NCBI GenBank assembly: GCA_947500545.1
Contig: CANMSO010000011.1
Coordinates: forward strand, 1-64,000
DNA from: an uncultured Aquimarina sp.
Lineage (GTDB): Bacteria > Bacteroidota > Bacteroidia > Flavobacteriales > Flavobacteriaceae
Length of the DNA: 64,000 nt
Reading direction: 5' to 3'
Shown: positions 19,058 through 26,262 of the stretch, piece by piece
Layout of the letters: every line of letters begins with the position of its first letter
How positions within the stretch are numbered: the first letter of the stretch is position 1
The notes under the pieces: model-generated
Database searches by the model: none
Told to the model about the DNA's origin: nothing
The model's input: the letters and a program-made list of their open reading frames with translations, nothing else
Made by a program: the position numbers and the translations under genes

Positions 19058-19087
19058 CAAATGTATATAATTTATTTTGTACACAAA
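19058..19087 (-). promoter_or_regulatory. Promoter of the tRNA-tuf-secE-nusG-rpl-rpo operon
   Basis: On the minus strand TTTG (19087-19084), an 18-bp spacer and TACATTTG (19065-19058) match the Bacteroidota -33/-7 arrangement (TTTG, TAnnTTTG). The predicted start is near 19050, immediately before tRNA-Thr(TGT). Confidence 0.65.
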
Positions 19088-19108
19088 ACTATTTTTTAAA
19101 AAAAATAA

Positions 19109-19411
19109 CTAAACATGTGCATTTAATTTTTCCTTCCGTTTTCTCAACTGTCTTTCCAATGAACTAACACACTCATCCACACCCCCTTCGAAGGTTTTAT
19201 TAATTTTTTTGATAATAAATTCGTCTCCAGGTACACTCAATAAAATTTCAGTAATTTTATTCTCTTTACCACTTGTATTCATAACTTTTAAGAACACATC
19301 TGCATGAATAATACGATTAAAATGGCTCTCAAGTTTATCCAATTTGGTTTGAGTAAAATTCACCAGCTTTTCATCTACATTAAAATTTACGGATTGCAAG
19401 TTCACTTTCAT
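19109..19411 (-). CDS. hpf: Ribosome hibernation promoting factor, short HPF/RaiA type
   Basis: The 100-residue HPF/RaiA-family protein binds the 30S decoding centre during starvation and helps 70S/100S hibernation. It shows the typical beta-alpha-beta opening (MKVNLQSVNFNVDEKLVNF), the LDKLESHFNRI helix, and a basic C-terminal helix (ERQLRKRKEKLNAHV). It lacks the long-form C-terminal dimerisation domain. It follows the recombinase gene (67 bp gap) and is separated from the tRNA operon by a terminator. Its place next to the translation operon is common in Flavobacteriaceae. Confidence 0.9.
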   Translation of the reverse strand: MKVNLQSVNFNVDEKLVNFTQTKLDKLESHFNRIIHADVFLKVMNTSGKENKITEILLSVPGDEFIIKKINKTFEGGVDECVSSLERQLRKRKEKLNAHV

Positions 19412-19478
19412 ACTTTGTTAGTTTAATTAGTTAAACAAAAATTTAAGCCTAAAAGAACGACAAGCAAGTGACTTATCT

Positions 19479-20369
19479 TTACTTTTTATTCCTTGGGTGG
19501 GATTCTTTATAAACTTTTGTTAGTTGAGCAACACTATGATGGGTATAAACCTGAGTTGCAGCTAAACTAGAATGACCAAGTAATTCTTTTACAGCATTTA
19601 AATTAGCGCCTTCGTTAAGTAAATGAGTAGCAAATGAGTGTCTCAGTATATGCGGACTCTTTTTTACCTTTGAAGATGCCTTACTAAAATAGCTATTTAT
19701 GATTCGATAAACAAGTGTTTCATAGATTTTAACTCCTTTTTTAGTCAATAACAAGAAAGCACTTGTATTATCATTTATTAAATCTGATCGAAGCTCCAAA
19801 TATAATTTAAGCGTCTCACAAACAGAAGAAAGGAGCGGCAAATATCTTTCTTTATTCCTTTTTCCAAGCACTTTAATTTGCTTGGAATTAATATCTACAT
19901 CAGAAATCTTCAGATTTACCAATTCTATCCTTCGCATTCCGGTGGCATAAAAAAGCTCTACAATCAATCTATCCCTAACACTTTCAAAATCCCGATTATC
20001 CATAAAATCATGAAGAACATCTTCTACTTCTTTAACAGAGAAGGGAATTTGAAGTTTTTTAGGAGCTTTTAAAGCTTGATGTTTGGCCAAAGGATTATAC
20101 GCTACCTCCCCAATTTTGAGTAAAAATTTATAATATGTCTTTAATGAAGATATTTTTCTATTCACAGTGCGATTAGAAACCCCTTTATCAACCAACAATA
20201 CAATCCAGGAGCGAATCTGCGAATAATTTACTTCAGAAAGTTCATCGTTACCATATTCGCTTTGATAAAATTGTGAGAACGACAACAAATCAGACTTATA
20301 TGCTGCCACGGTATGCTTAGAGTATTTTTTCTCTAAAAATAAATAATCAATAAACTCAGAAATAAGCAT
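19479..20369 (-). CDS. Tyrosine recombinase of the XerC/XerD family
   Basis: This site-specific recombinase probably resolves chromosome dimers at dif. The 296 residues contain the N-terminal SAM-like core-binding domain (1-90) and the catalytic domain with Arg146 (TGMRRIEL), a beta-hairpin Lys near 170, H240-x-x-R243, His266 (LLGHSS) and the nucleophile Tyr275 (TQVYTH). The catalytic set is complete. Length and motifs match XerC/XerD. Which of the two it is cannot be settled from sequence alone; the hpf-xer-rpsU neighbourhood is typical of Flavobacteriaceae and argues against a phage integrase. Confidence 0.9.
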   Translation of the reverse strand: MLISEFIDYLFLEKKYSKHTVAAYKSDLLSFSQFYQSEYGNDELSEVNYSQIRSWIVLLVDKGVSNRTVNRKISSLKTYYKFLLKIGEVAYNPLAKHQALKAPKKLQIPFSVKEVEDVLHDFMDNRDFESVRDRLIVELFYATGMRRIELVNLKISDVDINSKQIKVLGKRNKERYLPLLSSVCETLKLYLELRSDLINDNTSAFLLLTKKGVKIYETLVYRIINSYFSKASSKVKKSPHILRHSFATHLLNEGANLNAVKELLGHSSLAATQVYTHHSVAQLTKVYKESHPRNKK

Positions 20370-20421
20370 AAAAAAAACCGTTAGAAAACAAAAGTATGAA
20401 ACTTTTGGTATCCTAACGGTT
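20370..20421 (-). terminator. rpsU terminator abutting the recombinase start codon
   Basis: The nested inverted repeat has AACCGTTAG (20376-20384)/CTAACGGTT (20413-20421) outside and CAAAAGT (20389-20395)/ACTTTTG (20401-20407) inside. On the minus strand it is followed by a run of T ending exactly at the xer ATG (20369). The inner arm also reads TACTTTTG, a -7 match, on the minus strand. Confidence 0.8.
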
Positions 20422-20492
20422 AAAATTTATACTGAAAAACGGAATCTTATTTCCTATTACAGAAACATTATAAAGACAACGTTATATCTTAC

Positions 20493-20687
20493 TTAAATTT
20501 CTTCTTGATCTCTTAAGTGCTGAATATATTGCGCTTTTTGGATCTGAGCTCTTCTTTCAACAGAAGGCTTTGAAAACGCTTGACGTTTACGAAGCTGACG
20601 CATCGTTCCTGTTCGATCAAATTTTCTTTTAAAACGTTTTAACGCTCTATCTATATTTTCTCCGTCTTTAACTGGTATAATTAACAT
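20493..20687 (-). CDS. rpsU: 30S ribosomal protein S21 (bS21)
   Basis: bS21 is a small basic protein near the platform of the 30S subunit. The 64 residues show the family pattern: MLIIPVKDGENIDRALKRFKRK, the RTGTMRQLRKRQAFSKPS segment and a basic C-terminal helix. In Flavobacterium, bS21 together with bS18 and bS6 sequesters the anti-Shine-Dalgarno end of 16S rRNA. The gene here is preceded by an unusually strong SD at 20693-20700, which fixes the start and suggests bS21-dependent autoregulation. Its own promoter lies at 20723-20752 and its terminator at 20370-20421. Confidence 0.97.
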   Translation of the reverse strand: MLIIPVKDGENIDRALKRFKRKFDRTGTMRQLRKRQAFSKPSVERRAQIQKAQYIQHLRDQEEI

Positions 20688-20692
20688 AGTGG

Positions 20693-20700
20693 CACCTCCT
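20693..20700 (-). promoter_or_regulatory. Exceptionally strong Shine-Dalgarno before rpsU
   Basis: The minus strand reads AAGAAAGGAGGTG, 5 nt before the rpsU ATG. The + strand CACCTCCTTTCTT equals the usual 3' end of 16S rRNA, so at least 12 consecutive pairs with the anti-SD are possible. SD motifs are otherwise rare in Bacteroidota, so this is a regulatory site rather than a routine one. Confidence 0.85.
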
Positions 20701-20722
20701 TTCTTTAGAAATAATTAGGGTG

Positions 20723-20752
20723 CAAAGATAATACAATACTATTATCCACAAA
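20723..20752 (-). promoter_or_regulatory. rpsU promoter
   Basis: On the minus strand TTTG (20752-20749), 18 bp and TATCTTTG (20730-20723) match the Bacteroidota -33/-7 elements. The predicted leader is about 30 nt and holds the SD. Confidence 0.65.
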
Positions 20753-20765
20753 GTCTTTTTTGATT

Positions 20766-22145
20766 TTATTTTAAAGACCAAACTGTATACCCTTTTGGCG
20801 GCGCCTGAATCTTAACCCATCTACCTCCTTGAGTAGTTGGTTGCCACCCTGAATTACCAGTATAATCCTTAATTTGTCGGTTAGACCAATTTGTTTCAAT
20901 CCATCTTTCTTTCCATGAATTAGAATTATTTATATACACAATCAAACCATTTTTACCTCCACCACCATTTCTTCTTGCGATATACTCATCATTATCTGTC
21001 CAAAGGTTTGAAGTGTTACCTCCGGCAAGGTTATTATGAATCCAAATCAGATTATTAAGTTTGTTCTTATCTAACCAATCTTCATAATCTCTATAGAACA
21101 GTGCAGGATACCCTTCATGAGTAAGAATATAAGCATATGCTAGTATCTTATTGTTGATGATTTCATCAGTATCATGATTAGCCACAAAAGTAACAGCTCT
21201 GGAAGAATTTCTTTTCCATAACATATCCCCGCTAAGTGCATTTAAGTTATTACCCATAAATGCATCCCTCATTTTATAGTAACAAGCAAAGTCAAAAGCA
21301 GACATCTGCGCTTCATTTGTCCACCAATCTAAGGTATTTGTATTTCCATCCCAATATTCACCAACGGCAAAACCACCAACAGCTCTATTAAACTCTTTTG
21401 CTACCCATGGAGCGAAACCTTTTACGTAATCAAACCTCCACCCATCAAACTTCATTGTGTTTTTATAGTATTTTGCTACAGAATTTGATCTTTTCCATAA
21501 CCAATCTTGTACATATGGCTTATTATGACTTAAATCTGGAAACCCACCAAAGCGTCCACTGTCTGAATTATATTGTTCATTAGGATGAAAATCATACTTC
21601 GTTCTATTGAACTTACCTGATAATGGGGTGAATTTTGTATAGGTATCTTCTCCTGCAAATTCATTAGGCTCTAGGTCTCCTCCACTGTTATGATTGATTA
21701 CAATATCGGCAATTACACTTAAGTTGTAATTATGTGCTCTGGAAATTAAACTTTCCAATTCTGATCTAGAACCAAATCTGGTTTCTGTGCTCCCCATTTG
21801 ATTGAATTCTCCAAAATCATAATAATCAAAAGGATCGTATCCCATCGAAAAAGTACCATTTTGTGCTTTACTTACTGGCGGGAGCCAAATTGCGTCCACA
21901 CCCGCATTACTCCAATCATCCACCTTACCTTTTATAACATTCCACCAGGTACCACCGGCAGGAACATCCCAATAAAATGCCTGCATCATTACCCCAGAGC
22001 CAATTGGCTTAAGAGCTTTTGCAGTATACTCTTGTTGAAGATCATTTGATTCTGGTTGAATAGGATCCAGAATCTCATCTCTACTACAGCTTGCGAATAA
22101 AAAAGCCACAGCAAGAAATCCGTAAAATAACTTACTTAATTTCAT
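20766..22145 (-). CDS. Lipoprotein alpha-amylase, GH13 of the archaeal-like subfamily
   Basis: This secreted, lipid-anchored endo-acting amylase would cleave alpha-1,4-glucan (starch, glycogen) at the cell surface. It has 459 residues. The signal peptide ends in the lipobox FASC with Cys20, followed by SRDE. The TIM barrel shows region I DIVINH (147-152), nucleophile Asp239 in GWRFDYVKG, acid/base Glu263 in AVGEYWD, and HDTD with Asp325. Long stretches (IMQAFYWDVP-like start, SMGYDPFDYYD, VTFVANHDTDEI, YEDWLDKNKL, LIWIHNNLAGG) closely follow Pyrococcus/Thermococcus GH13 subfamily 7 enzymes as I remember them. The C-terminal beta domain ends YTVWSLK. There are no susC/D neighbours. Two operator-like palindromes upstream suggest LacI-family control. 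Confidence 0.93.
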   Translation of the reverse strand: MKLSKLFYGFLAVAFLFASCSRDEILDPIQPESNDLQQEYTAKALKPIGSGVMMQAFYWDVPAGGTWWNVIKGKVDDWSNAGVDAIWLPPVSKAQNGTFSMGYDPFDYYDFGEFNQMGSTETRFGSRSELESLISRAHNYNLSVIADIVINHNSGGDLEPNEFAGEDTYTKFTPLSGKFNRTKYDFHPNEQYNSDSGRFGGFPDLSHNKPYVQDWLWKRSNSVAKYYKNTMKFDGWRFDYVKGFAPWVAKEFNRAVGGFAVGEYWDGNTNTLDWWTNEAQMSAFDFACYYKMRDAFMGNNLNALSGDMLWKRNSSRAVTFVANHDTDEIINNKILAYAYILTHEGYPALFYRDYEDWLDKNKLNNLIWIHNNLAGGNTSNLWTDNDEYIARRNGGGGKNGLIVYINNSNSWKERWIETNWSNRQIKDYTGNSGWQPTTQGGRWVKIQAPPKGYTVWSLK

Positions 22146-22198
22146 GAATATTTAGTGTTTTGTGTTAATATTTTTTGAAATTAAGAATTTCATTAAGA

Positions 22199-22234
22199 AC
22201 GAAAACGTTTGAAAAATAACGAAAACGTTTTCGT
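22199..22234 (-). promoter_or_regulatory. Tandem LacI-family operators upstream of the amylase gene
   Basis: A perfect 16-bp palindrome ACGAAAACGTTTTCGT is at 22219-22234, with a near copy ACGAAAACGTTTGA at 22199-22212, one 20-bp step (two helical turns) away. Palindromes centred on CG with AAACGTTT are the standard LacI/GalR family operator. The repressor is not in this window. Confidence 0.75.
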
Positions 22235-22304
22235 GTTAACAAAATAAAAAGTTTAACATTATTTACAAGTAAAAAATATGCTTAAGAAAACTATTCTCAT
22301 AAAA

Positions 22305-22335
22305 AAAGTGCTAAAAAACATGTAATTAGCACTTT
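22305..22335 (-). terminator. Intrinsic terminator of the acyl-CoA dehydrogenase gene
   Basis: AAAGTGCTAA (22305-22314) pairs with TTAGCACTTT (22326-22335). On the minus strand seven T follow. It lies 29 bp after the acyl-CoA dehydrogenase stop. Confidence 0.85.
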
Positions 22336-22363
22336 AAAAACTATTGATTTATTTTGAGAGAAA

Positions 22364-23530
22364 TTATGTAGCAGGTTTATACTCTTTTTTATCAATTACA
22401 ATCTTTGCTATAATTTCTCTCAAAATTTCTGATGTTCCTCCTCCTATTGGACCGAGCCTACTGTCTCTAAATAATCGCGCAAGCGGGTATTCCTCCATAT
22501 AACCATATCCTCCTAGAAGTTGTAGGCATTTATAAATTACCTCATCTGCCATTTTCGTAGATAACAACTTTGACATACTCGCTTCCTTAACTACATACTG
22601 CCCATCGTTTAGTCTTTTAGCGATCGAATAATTAAACTCTTTACACATCTCTACTTCACTGGCCATGTCAGCAACAGTATGTCTTAATGCCTGAAACTTG
22701 TCAATCGTTCTGCCAAAAGCTTCTCTCTCTGACATATACTGTATAACATAATCCAAGGCATACTCTGCTCTTGCATGGGAATTAACTCCCATGATTAACC
22801 TTTCAAGAGCAAAATGCTGCATGATGTATGAGAAACCTAAATTTTCCTCTCCCATCAAATTCTGTGCTGGTATCTTTACGTTATCAAAGGCAATCTCTCC
22901 AGTATCAGAGGCTCTCCAACCTAATTTTTCTAACTTGGTAGCAGAAATACCAGGGGTATCTCTGTCGATCACAAATATGCTTATGCCTTTATTACCCAAT
23001 TCAGGAGTAGTCTTCGCAGCGACCACAAGATAATCACTGTATAGGCCATTTGTTATGAACGTTTTTGAGCCGTTTATGATATATTGATCACCATCTTTTA
23101 CAGCTGTAGTTCTCATTCCTGCAACATCAGAACCTCCAAATGGCTCTGTAATACACAGGCATCCTATTTTTTCTCCAGAGATACTTGACCTTAAATACTC
23201 TTCTTTAATTCTATGGTCTCCTTCTTTATTAATATGAGTCATCGCCAAATAAACATGTGCCCATATTGCAGCAGCAAAACCACCAGAGTTAATTTTCTGT
23301 AACTCTTCAAGAAGTATTACGGTATAAAAAAGATCCAATCCCAAACCGTCATATTCTTCTGGGTAGGCTATACCAAAATAGCCCATTTCTCCAAATTTCT
23401 GCCAAATAAAGCGATCAATTGTTCCCGATTTTTCCCACTTCTCTATATGTGGAACTACTTCTTTTTTGAGAAATTCTTTCAAACTCTCCCTAAATAATTC
23501 GTGCTCTTCTGTAAAATACATGCTATTCAT
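22364..23530 (-). CDS. Acyl-CoA dehydrogenase family protein
   Basis: This FAD-dependent enzyme introduces a trans-2 double bond into an acyl-CoA. The 388 residues match the family: N-terminal helical domain (FTEEHELFRESLKEFLKKEVVPH), the beta domain with CITEPFGGSDVAGMRTTA near 124-141 and FITNGLYSDYLV, and the C-terminal helices with LQLLGGYGYMEEYPLARLFRDSR near 333-356, whose Glu is the usual catalytic base, then GGTSEI. The substrate (straight-chain, branched or other) is not evident. A second ATG at 23521 is possible. It is monocistronic, with a clear terminator. Confidence 0.93.
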   Translation of the reverse strand: MNSMYFTEEHELFRESLKEFLKKEVVPHIEKWEKSGTIDRFIWQKFGEMGYFGIAYPEEYDGLGLDLFYTVILLEELQKINSGGFAAAIWAHVYLAMTHINKEGDHRIKEEYLRSSISGEKIGCLCITEPFGGSDVAGMRTTAVKDGDQYIINGSKTFITNGLYSDYLVVAAKTTPELGNKGISIFVIDRDTPGISATKLEKLGWRASDTGEIAFDNVKIPAQNLMGEENLGFSYIMQHFALERLIMGVNSHARAEYALDYVIQYMSEREAFGRTIDKFQALRHTVADMASEVEMCKEFNYSIAKRLNDGQYVVKEASMSKLLSTKMADEVIYKCLQLLGGYGYMEEYPLARLFRDSRLGPIGGGTSEILREIIAKIVIDKKEYKPAT

Positions 23531-23668
23531 ATGATAACTTTTGCTTTGGTAGTTAGCATATCACTGTGTAAGGTGATGTTACAAAAACTATAGATTAACA
23601 AGGTCAAATAATGATATCGTTAATTTGTTTAGGATTCATCAGGATTCACAGCAATTTTTTTCCGATTT

Positions 23669-24541
23669 TTAATTTACTGTCAAATATAAAGCTATTCTAT
23701 CTATTTTTTCTAAAGAAAAACCCTCGATTTTTCCTAATTCATCAAAGTTAGAAATACCGCCTTGTTCTTTAATAAAATCTTTTATTTCTAAAGCCATTTC
23801 AAAATCAAAATATGGCACTTCAATTAATTCATTCACCGATGCTTTATTAATGTTAACTTTATTAATAATTTTTGGAGTTTTGACCGTAAATAATGATAAT
23901 ATCTTATTTCTTTGGCTATCATAGAGTCCCCGAACGTCTTTTAATTGAATATCTGAAACAAAACCTCCCATCTTATTTTTATACTTTATAATTCTTTCTG
24001 CTATAAAATCAGGTATATTTACCTTTTCCTGAAGCTCTTGTGAGGATACAGCATTTAAATCTCCTTTCTGACTATATGGTAATACAGCATGTGCTTTTTT
24101 TGAATACCTTTTAACTCCTTTATTATTTTTTGTCCATTCTGGAAACTTAAATAAAGGAGAAATTGTTGCTAGTAAAGAATCTGAAATTTTTGTTACCTTT
24201 TTAAAATCCGAAACAGAATTAATCCACTTGTCCTGATTTCGGTATTCATAAAGGCGATCAAGTTCCTTTGCAGAAAGACCCAATTGATATCCCTTGTGAT
24301 CAGAAATAAAGTTTGGATTAAATGGTTTTAAACGATATTGTTCTTTTTTCAGTTCTGCCAATTTCTTTAATGAATCTACTTGGGTTTGAAAATCAGTCAA
24401 CTCTACAAAGTTACTTTTTGGCTTCACCGACCTTGGATAGAGATAATATACAATAACACATACGAATAGTATTATAGCCAAAAGAAAAATCCCATTTCGA
24501 AAACGTGAATGTATTTCGAAATGGGATTTTATATTATTCAT
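23669..24541 (-). CDS. Membrane-anchored helix-hairpin-helix (ComEA-like) protein
   Basis: The 290-residue protein has one N-terminal membrane helix (GIFLLAIILFVCVIVYYLY, about 18-36) and a periplasmic part with three helix-hairpin-helix segments. Recognisable are KLAELSAKELDRLYEYR-like, LNAVSSQELQEKVNIPDFIAERIIKYKNKMGGF (about 158-194) and KVNINKASVNELIEVPYFDFEMALEIKDF (about 227-257), the ComEA-type NINTAS.EEL signature. HhH motifs bind DNA non-specifically, and ComEA proteins take part in DNA uptake. No other competence gene is nearby, so a role in DNA uptake is inference. It lies 14 bp after the AGCS symporter gene. Confidence 0.8.
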   Translation of the reverse strand: MNNIKSHFEIHSRFRNGIFLLAIILFVCVIVYYLYPRSVKPKSNFVELTDFQTQVDSLKKLAELKKEQYRLKPFNPNFISDHKGYQLGLSAKELDRLYEYRNQDKWINSVSDFKKVTKISDSLLATISPLFKFPEWTKNNKGVKRYSKKAHAVLPYSQKGDLNAVSSQELQEKVNIPDFIAERIIKYKNKMGGFVSDIQLKDVRGLYDSQRNKILSLFTVKTPKIINKVNINKASVNELIEVPYFDFEMALEIKDFIKEQGGISNFDELGKIEGFSLEKIDRIALYLTVN

Positions 24542-24555
24542 AAAAACTTATGTTC

Positions 24556-26163
24556 TTATTTACTACTTGAAACTTTAATAGCTTCAAAATATCTTACCAA
24601 TTGTTTTTTAACCACAGGGAAAAGGAAGTACAATCCAATCATGTTTGGAAATACCATTGCAAAAATCATTGCATCAGAGAAATCCCATATAGATTTCATA
24701 CTTGCTGCTGCACCGATAACAACAAAAGTTAAAAATAATAATTTGTACACCAAATCGGCTTTCTTACCTCTTCCAAATAAAAACTTCCAAGACTGTAATC
24801 CATAATAAGACCATGAAATCATTGTAGAAACTGCAAAAAGAACTACCGCAATTGTAAGGAATACGTTTGAAAAAGGAATATATTTTGCAAATGCTTTTTG
24901 TGTAATACCTGCACCTTCATAAGATGCACCATCAATTATCACAGCTCCGCTACCGTCTCCTCCATAAACAAAGGCCCCATCTGAATTAAAGATAATGATC
25001 ACTAATGCTGTCATAGTACAGATTACTACCGTATCAATAAAAGGCTCTAGCAATGCTACTAACCCTTCTGACGCAGAATACTTGGTTTTAACGGCAGAGT
25101 GAGCAATTGATGCAGATCCTGCTCCTGCTTCATTAGAGAAAGCAGCTCTTTTGAATCCTACTAACAAAACACCTATAACTCCTCCTACTCCAATAGCTTT
25201 AGGATTAAAGGCTTCAGTAATAATCATTCCTATAGCATCATCAATAAAAGAAAAATTACTTAAAATAATATACAAACAAGCAATTATATAAAGTACAGCC
25301 ATAAAAGGTACTACCTTTTCTGTAACAGAGGCAATACGCTTGATTCCACCAATAATAATGATTCCTACTAATATTGCTAAAATTATTCCAATCCAAAATC
25401 CAGCTGCTGTGCTTTCCAATCCTAACAGTTCTTTTAAAACCACGGTTGCTTGATTTGATTGTGCTGCATTTCCACCACCAAAAGAACCTCCTATACAAAA
25501 GACTGCAAAAATTACGGCTGCAACTTTACCTAACCATACAAATCCTCTTTCTTTAAGCCCTTTACTTAAATAATACATTGGTCCTCCATACACTGTTCCA
25601 TCTTCTCCTACATCTCTATATTGAACTCCCAGAGTACATTCAACAAACTTGGTAGACATTCCCAAAAATCCACAGATGATCATCCAAAATGTTGCTCCAG
25701 GACCACCCAAGGCAATTGCCAGCGCTACACCTGCGATGTTTCCATTACCAACAGTACCAGAAACTGCAGTTGCTAATGCCTGAAAGTGTGAGACTTCCCC
25801 TTCTTGGGATTCATCTCTAATTGTATCTCTAATATCTCCTTCTACTATATTTACTTCAGGTTTTCCTTCTATACCATGGCCTTCGACGTCATCATATTTT
25901 CCACGCACCACATTAATTGCTTTTGCAAAGTATCTAACATTTGGAAAACCAAAATAAATAGTAAAAAACAAGGCACTTAATACCAACAAGATCAATACAA
26001 ATGGGGTTCCGAAAACTTCAAAGAAAATTACGTTTGAGAAAAAATCAGAAATAGGTTTAAAACCTTGATCAATTTTTTGGTCTAAACCAACTTCCTGAGT
26101 TTCTTGCGCAAATGTTATAAAAGGGGTTGTTAGTGCTAAAAGTGAAAGAAGAATTCTCTTCAT
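24556..26163 (-). CDS. Sodium:alanine/glycine symporter (AGCS family)
   Basis: This inner-membrane Na+ (or H+)-coupled amino-acid symporter has 535 residues. The family core shows SGTVGNGNIAGVALAIALGGPGATFWM near 132-160, GPMYYLSKG near 192-200, and SNEAGAGSASIAHSA near 340-354, which are hallmark AGCS motifs. The N-terminus carries an apparent cleavable signal peptide (MKRILLSLLALTTPFITFAQ). A hydrophilic insert of about 35 residues (near 87-120, rich in Asp/Glu/Gly) precedes the TVGNGN helix. Both are frequent in Bacteroidota members but absent from classical AGCS proteins. The likely substrate is alanine or glycine. Confidence 0.93.
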   Translation of the reverse strand: MKRILLSLLALTTPFITFAQETQEVGLDQKIDQGFKPISDFFSNVIFFEVFGTPFVLILLVLSALFFTIYFGFPNVRYFAKAINVVRGKYDDVEGHGIEGKPEVNIVEGDIRDTIRDESQEGEVSHFQALATAVSGTVGNGNIAGVALAIALGGPGATFWMIICGFLGMSTKFVECTLGVQYRDVGEDGTVYGGPMYYLSKGLKERGFVWLGKVAAVIFAVFCIGGSFGGGNAAQSNQATVVLKELLGLESTAAGFWIGIILAILVGIIIIGGIKRIASVTEKVVPFMAVLYIIACLYIILSNFSFIDDAIGMIITEAFNPKAIGVGGVIGVLLVGFKRAAFSNEAGAGSASIAHSAVKTKYSASEGLVALLEPFIDTVVICTMTALVIIIFNSDGAFVYGGDGSGAVIIDGASYEGAGITQKAFAKYIPFSNVFLTIAVVLFAVSTMISWSYYGLQSWKFLFGRGKKADLVYKLLFLTFVVIGAAASMKSIWDFSDAMIFAMVFPNMIGLYFLFPVVKKQLVRYFEAIKVSSSK

Positions 26164-26262
26164 GATTATGTGAGTTAATTGAATTTAATTATTAAGAAGT
26201 CAGCAAGATGCTAAAAAAAAAGATTGCGTACAATTTTTATAGAGTTAAATGTTTTGTAACTG

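Noticed and set aside
19479..20369. Phage or integrative-element integrase
   Set aside because: The gene lies between hpf and rpsU in a conserved housekeeping order, with no attachment-site repeats or phage genes nearby. A XerC/D role is much more likely.
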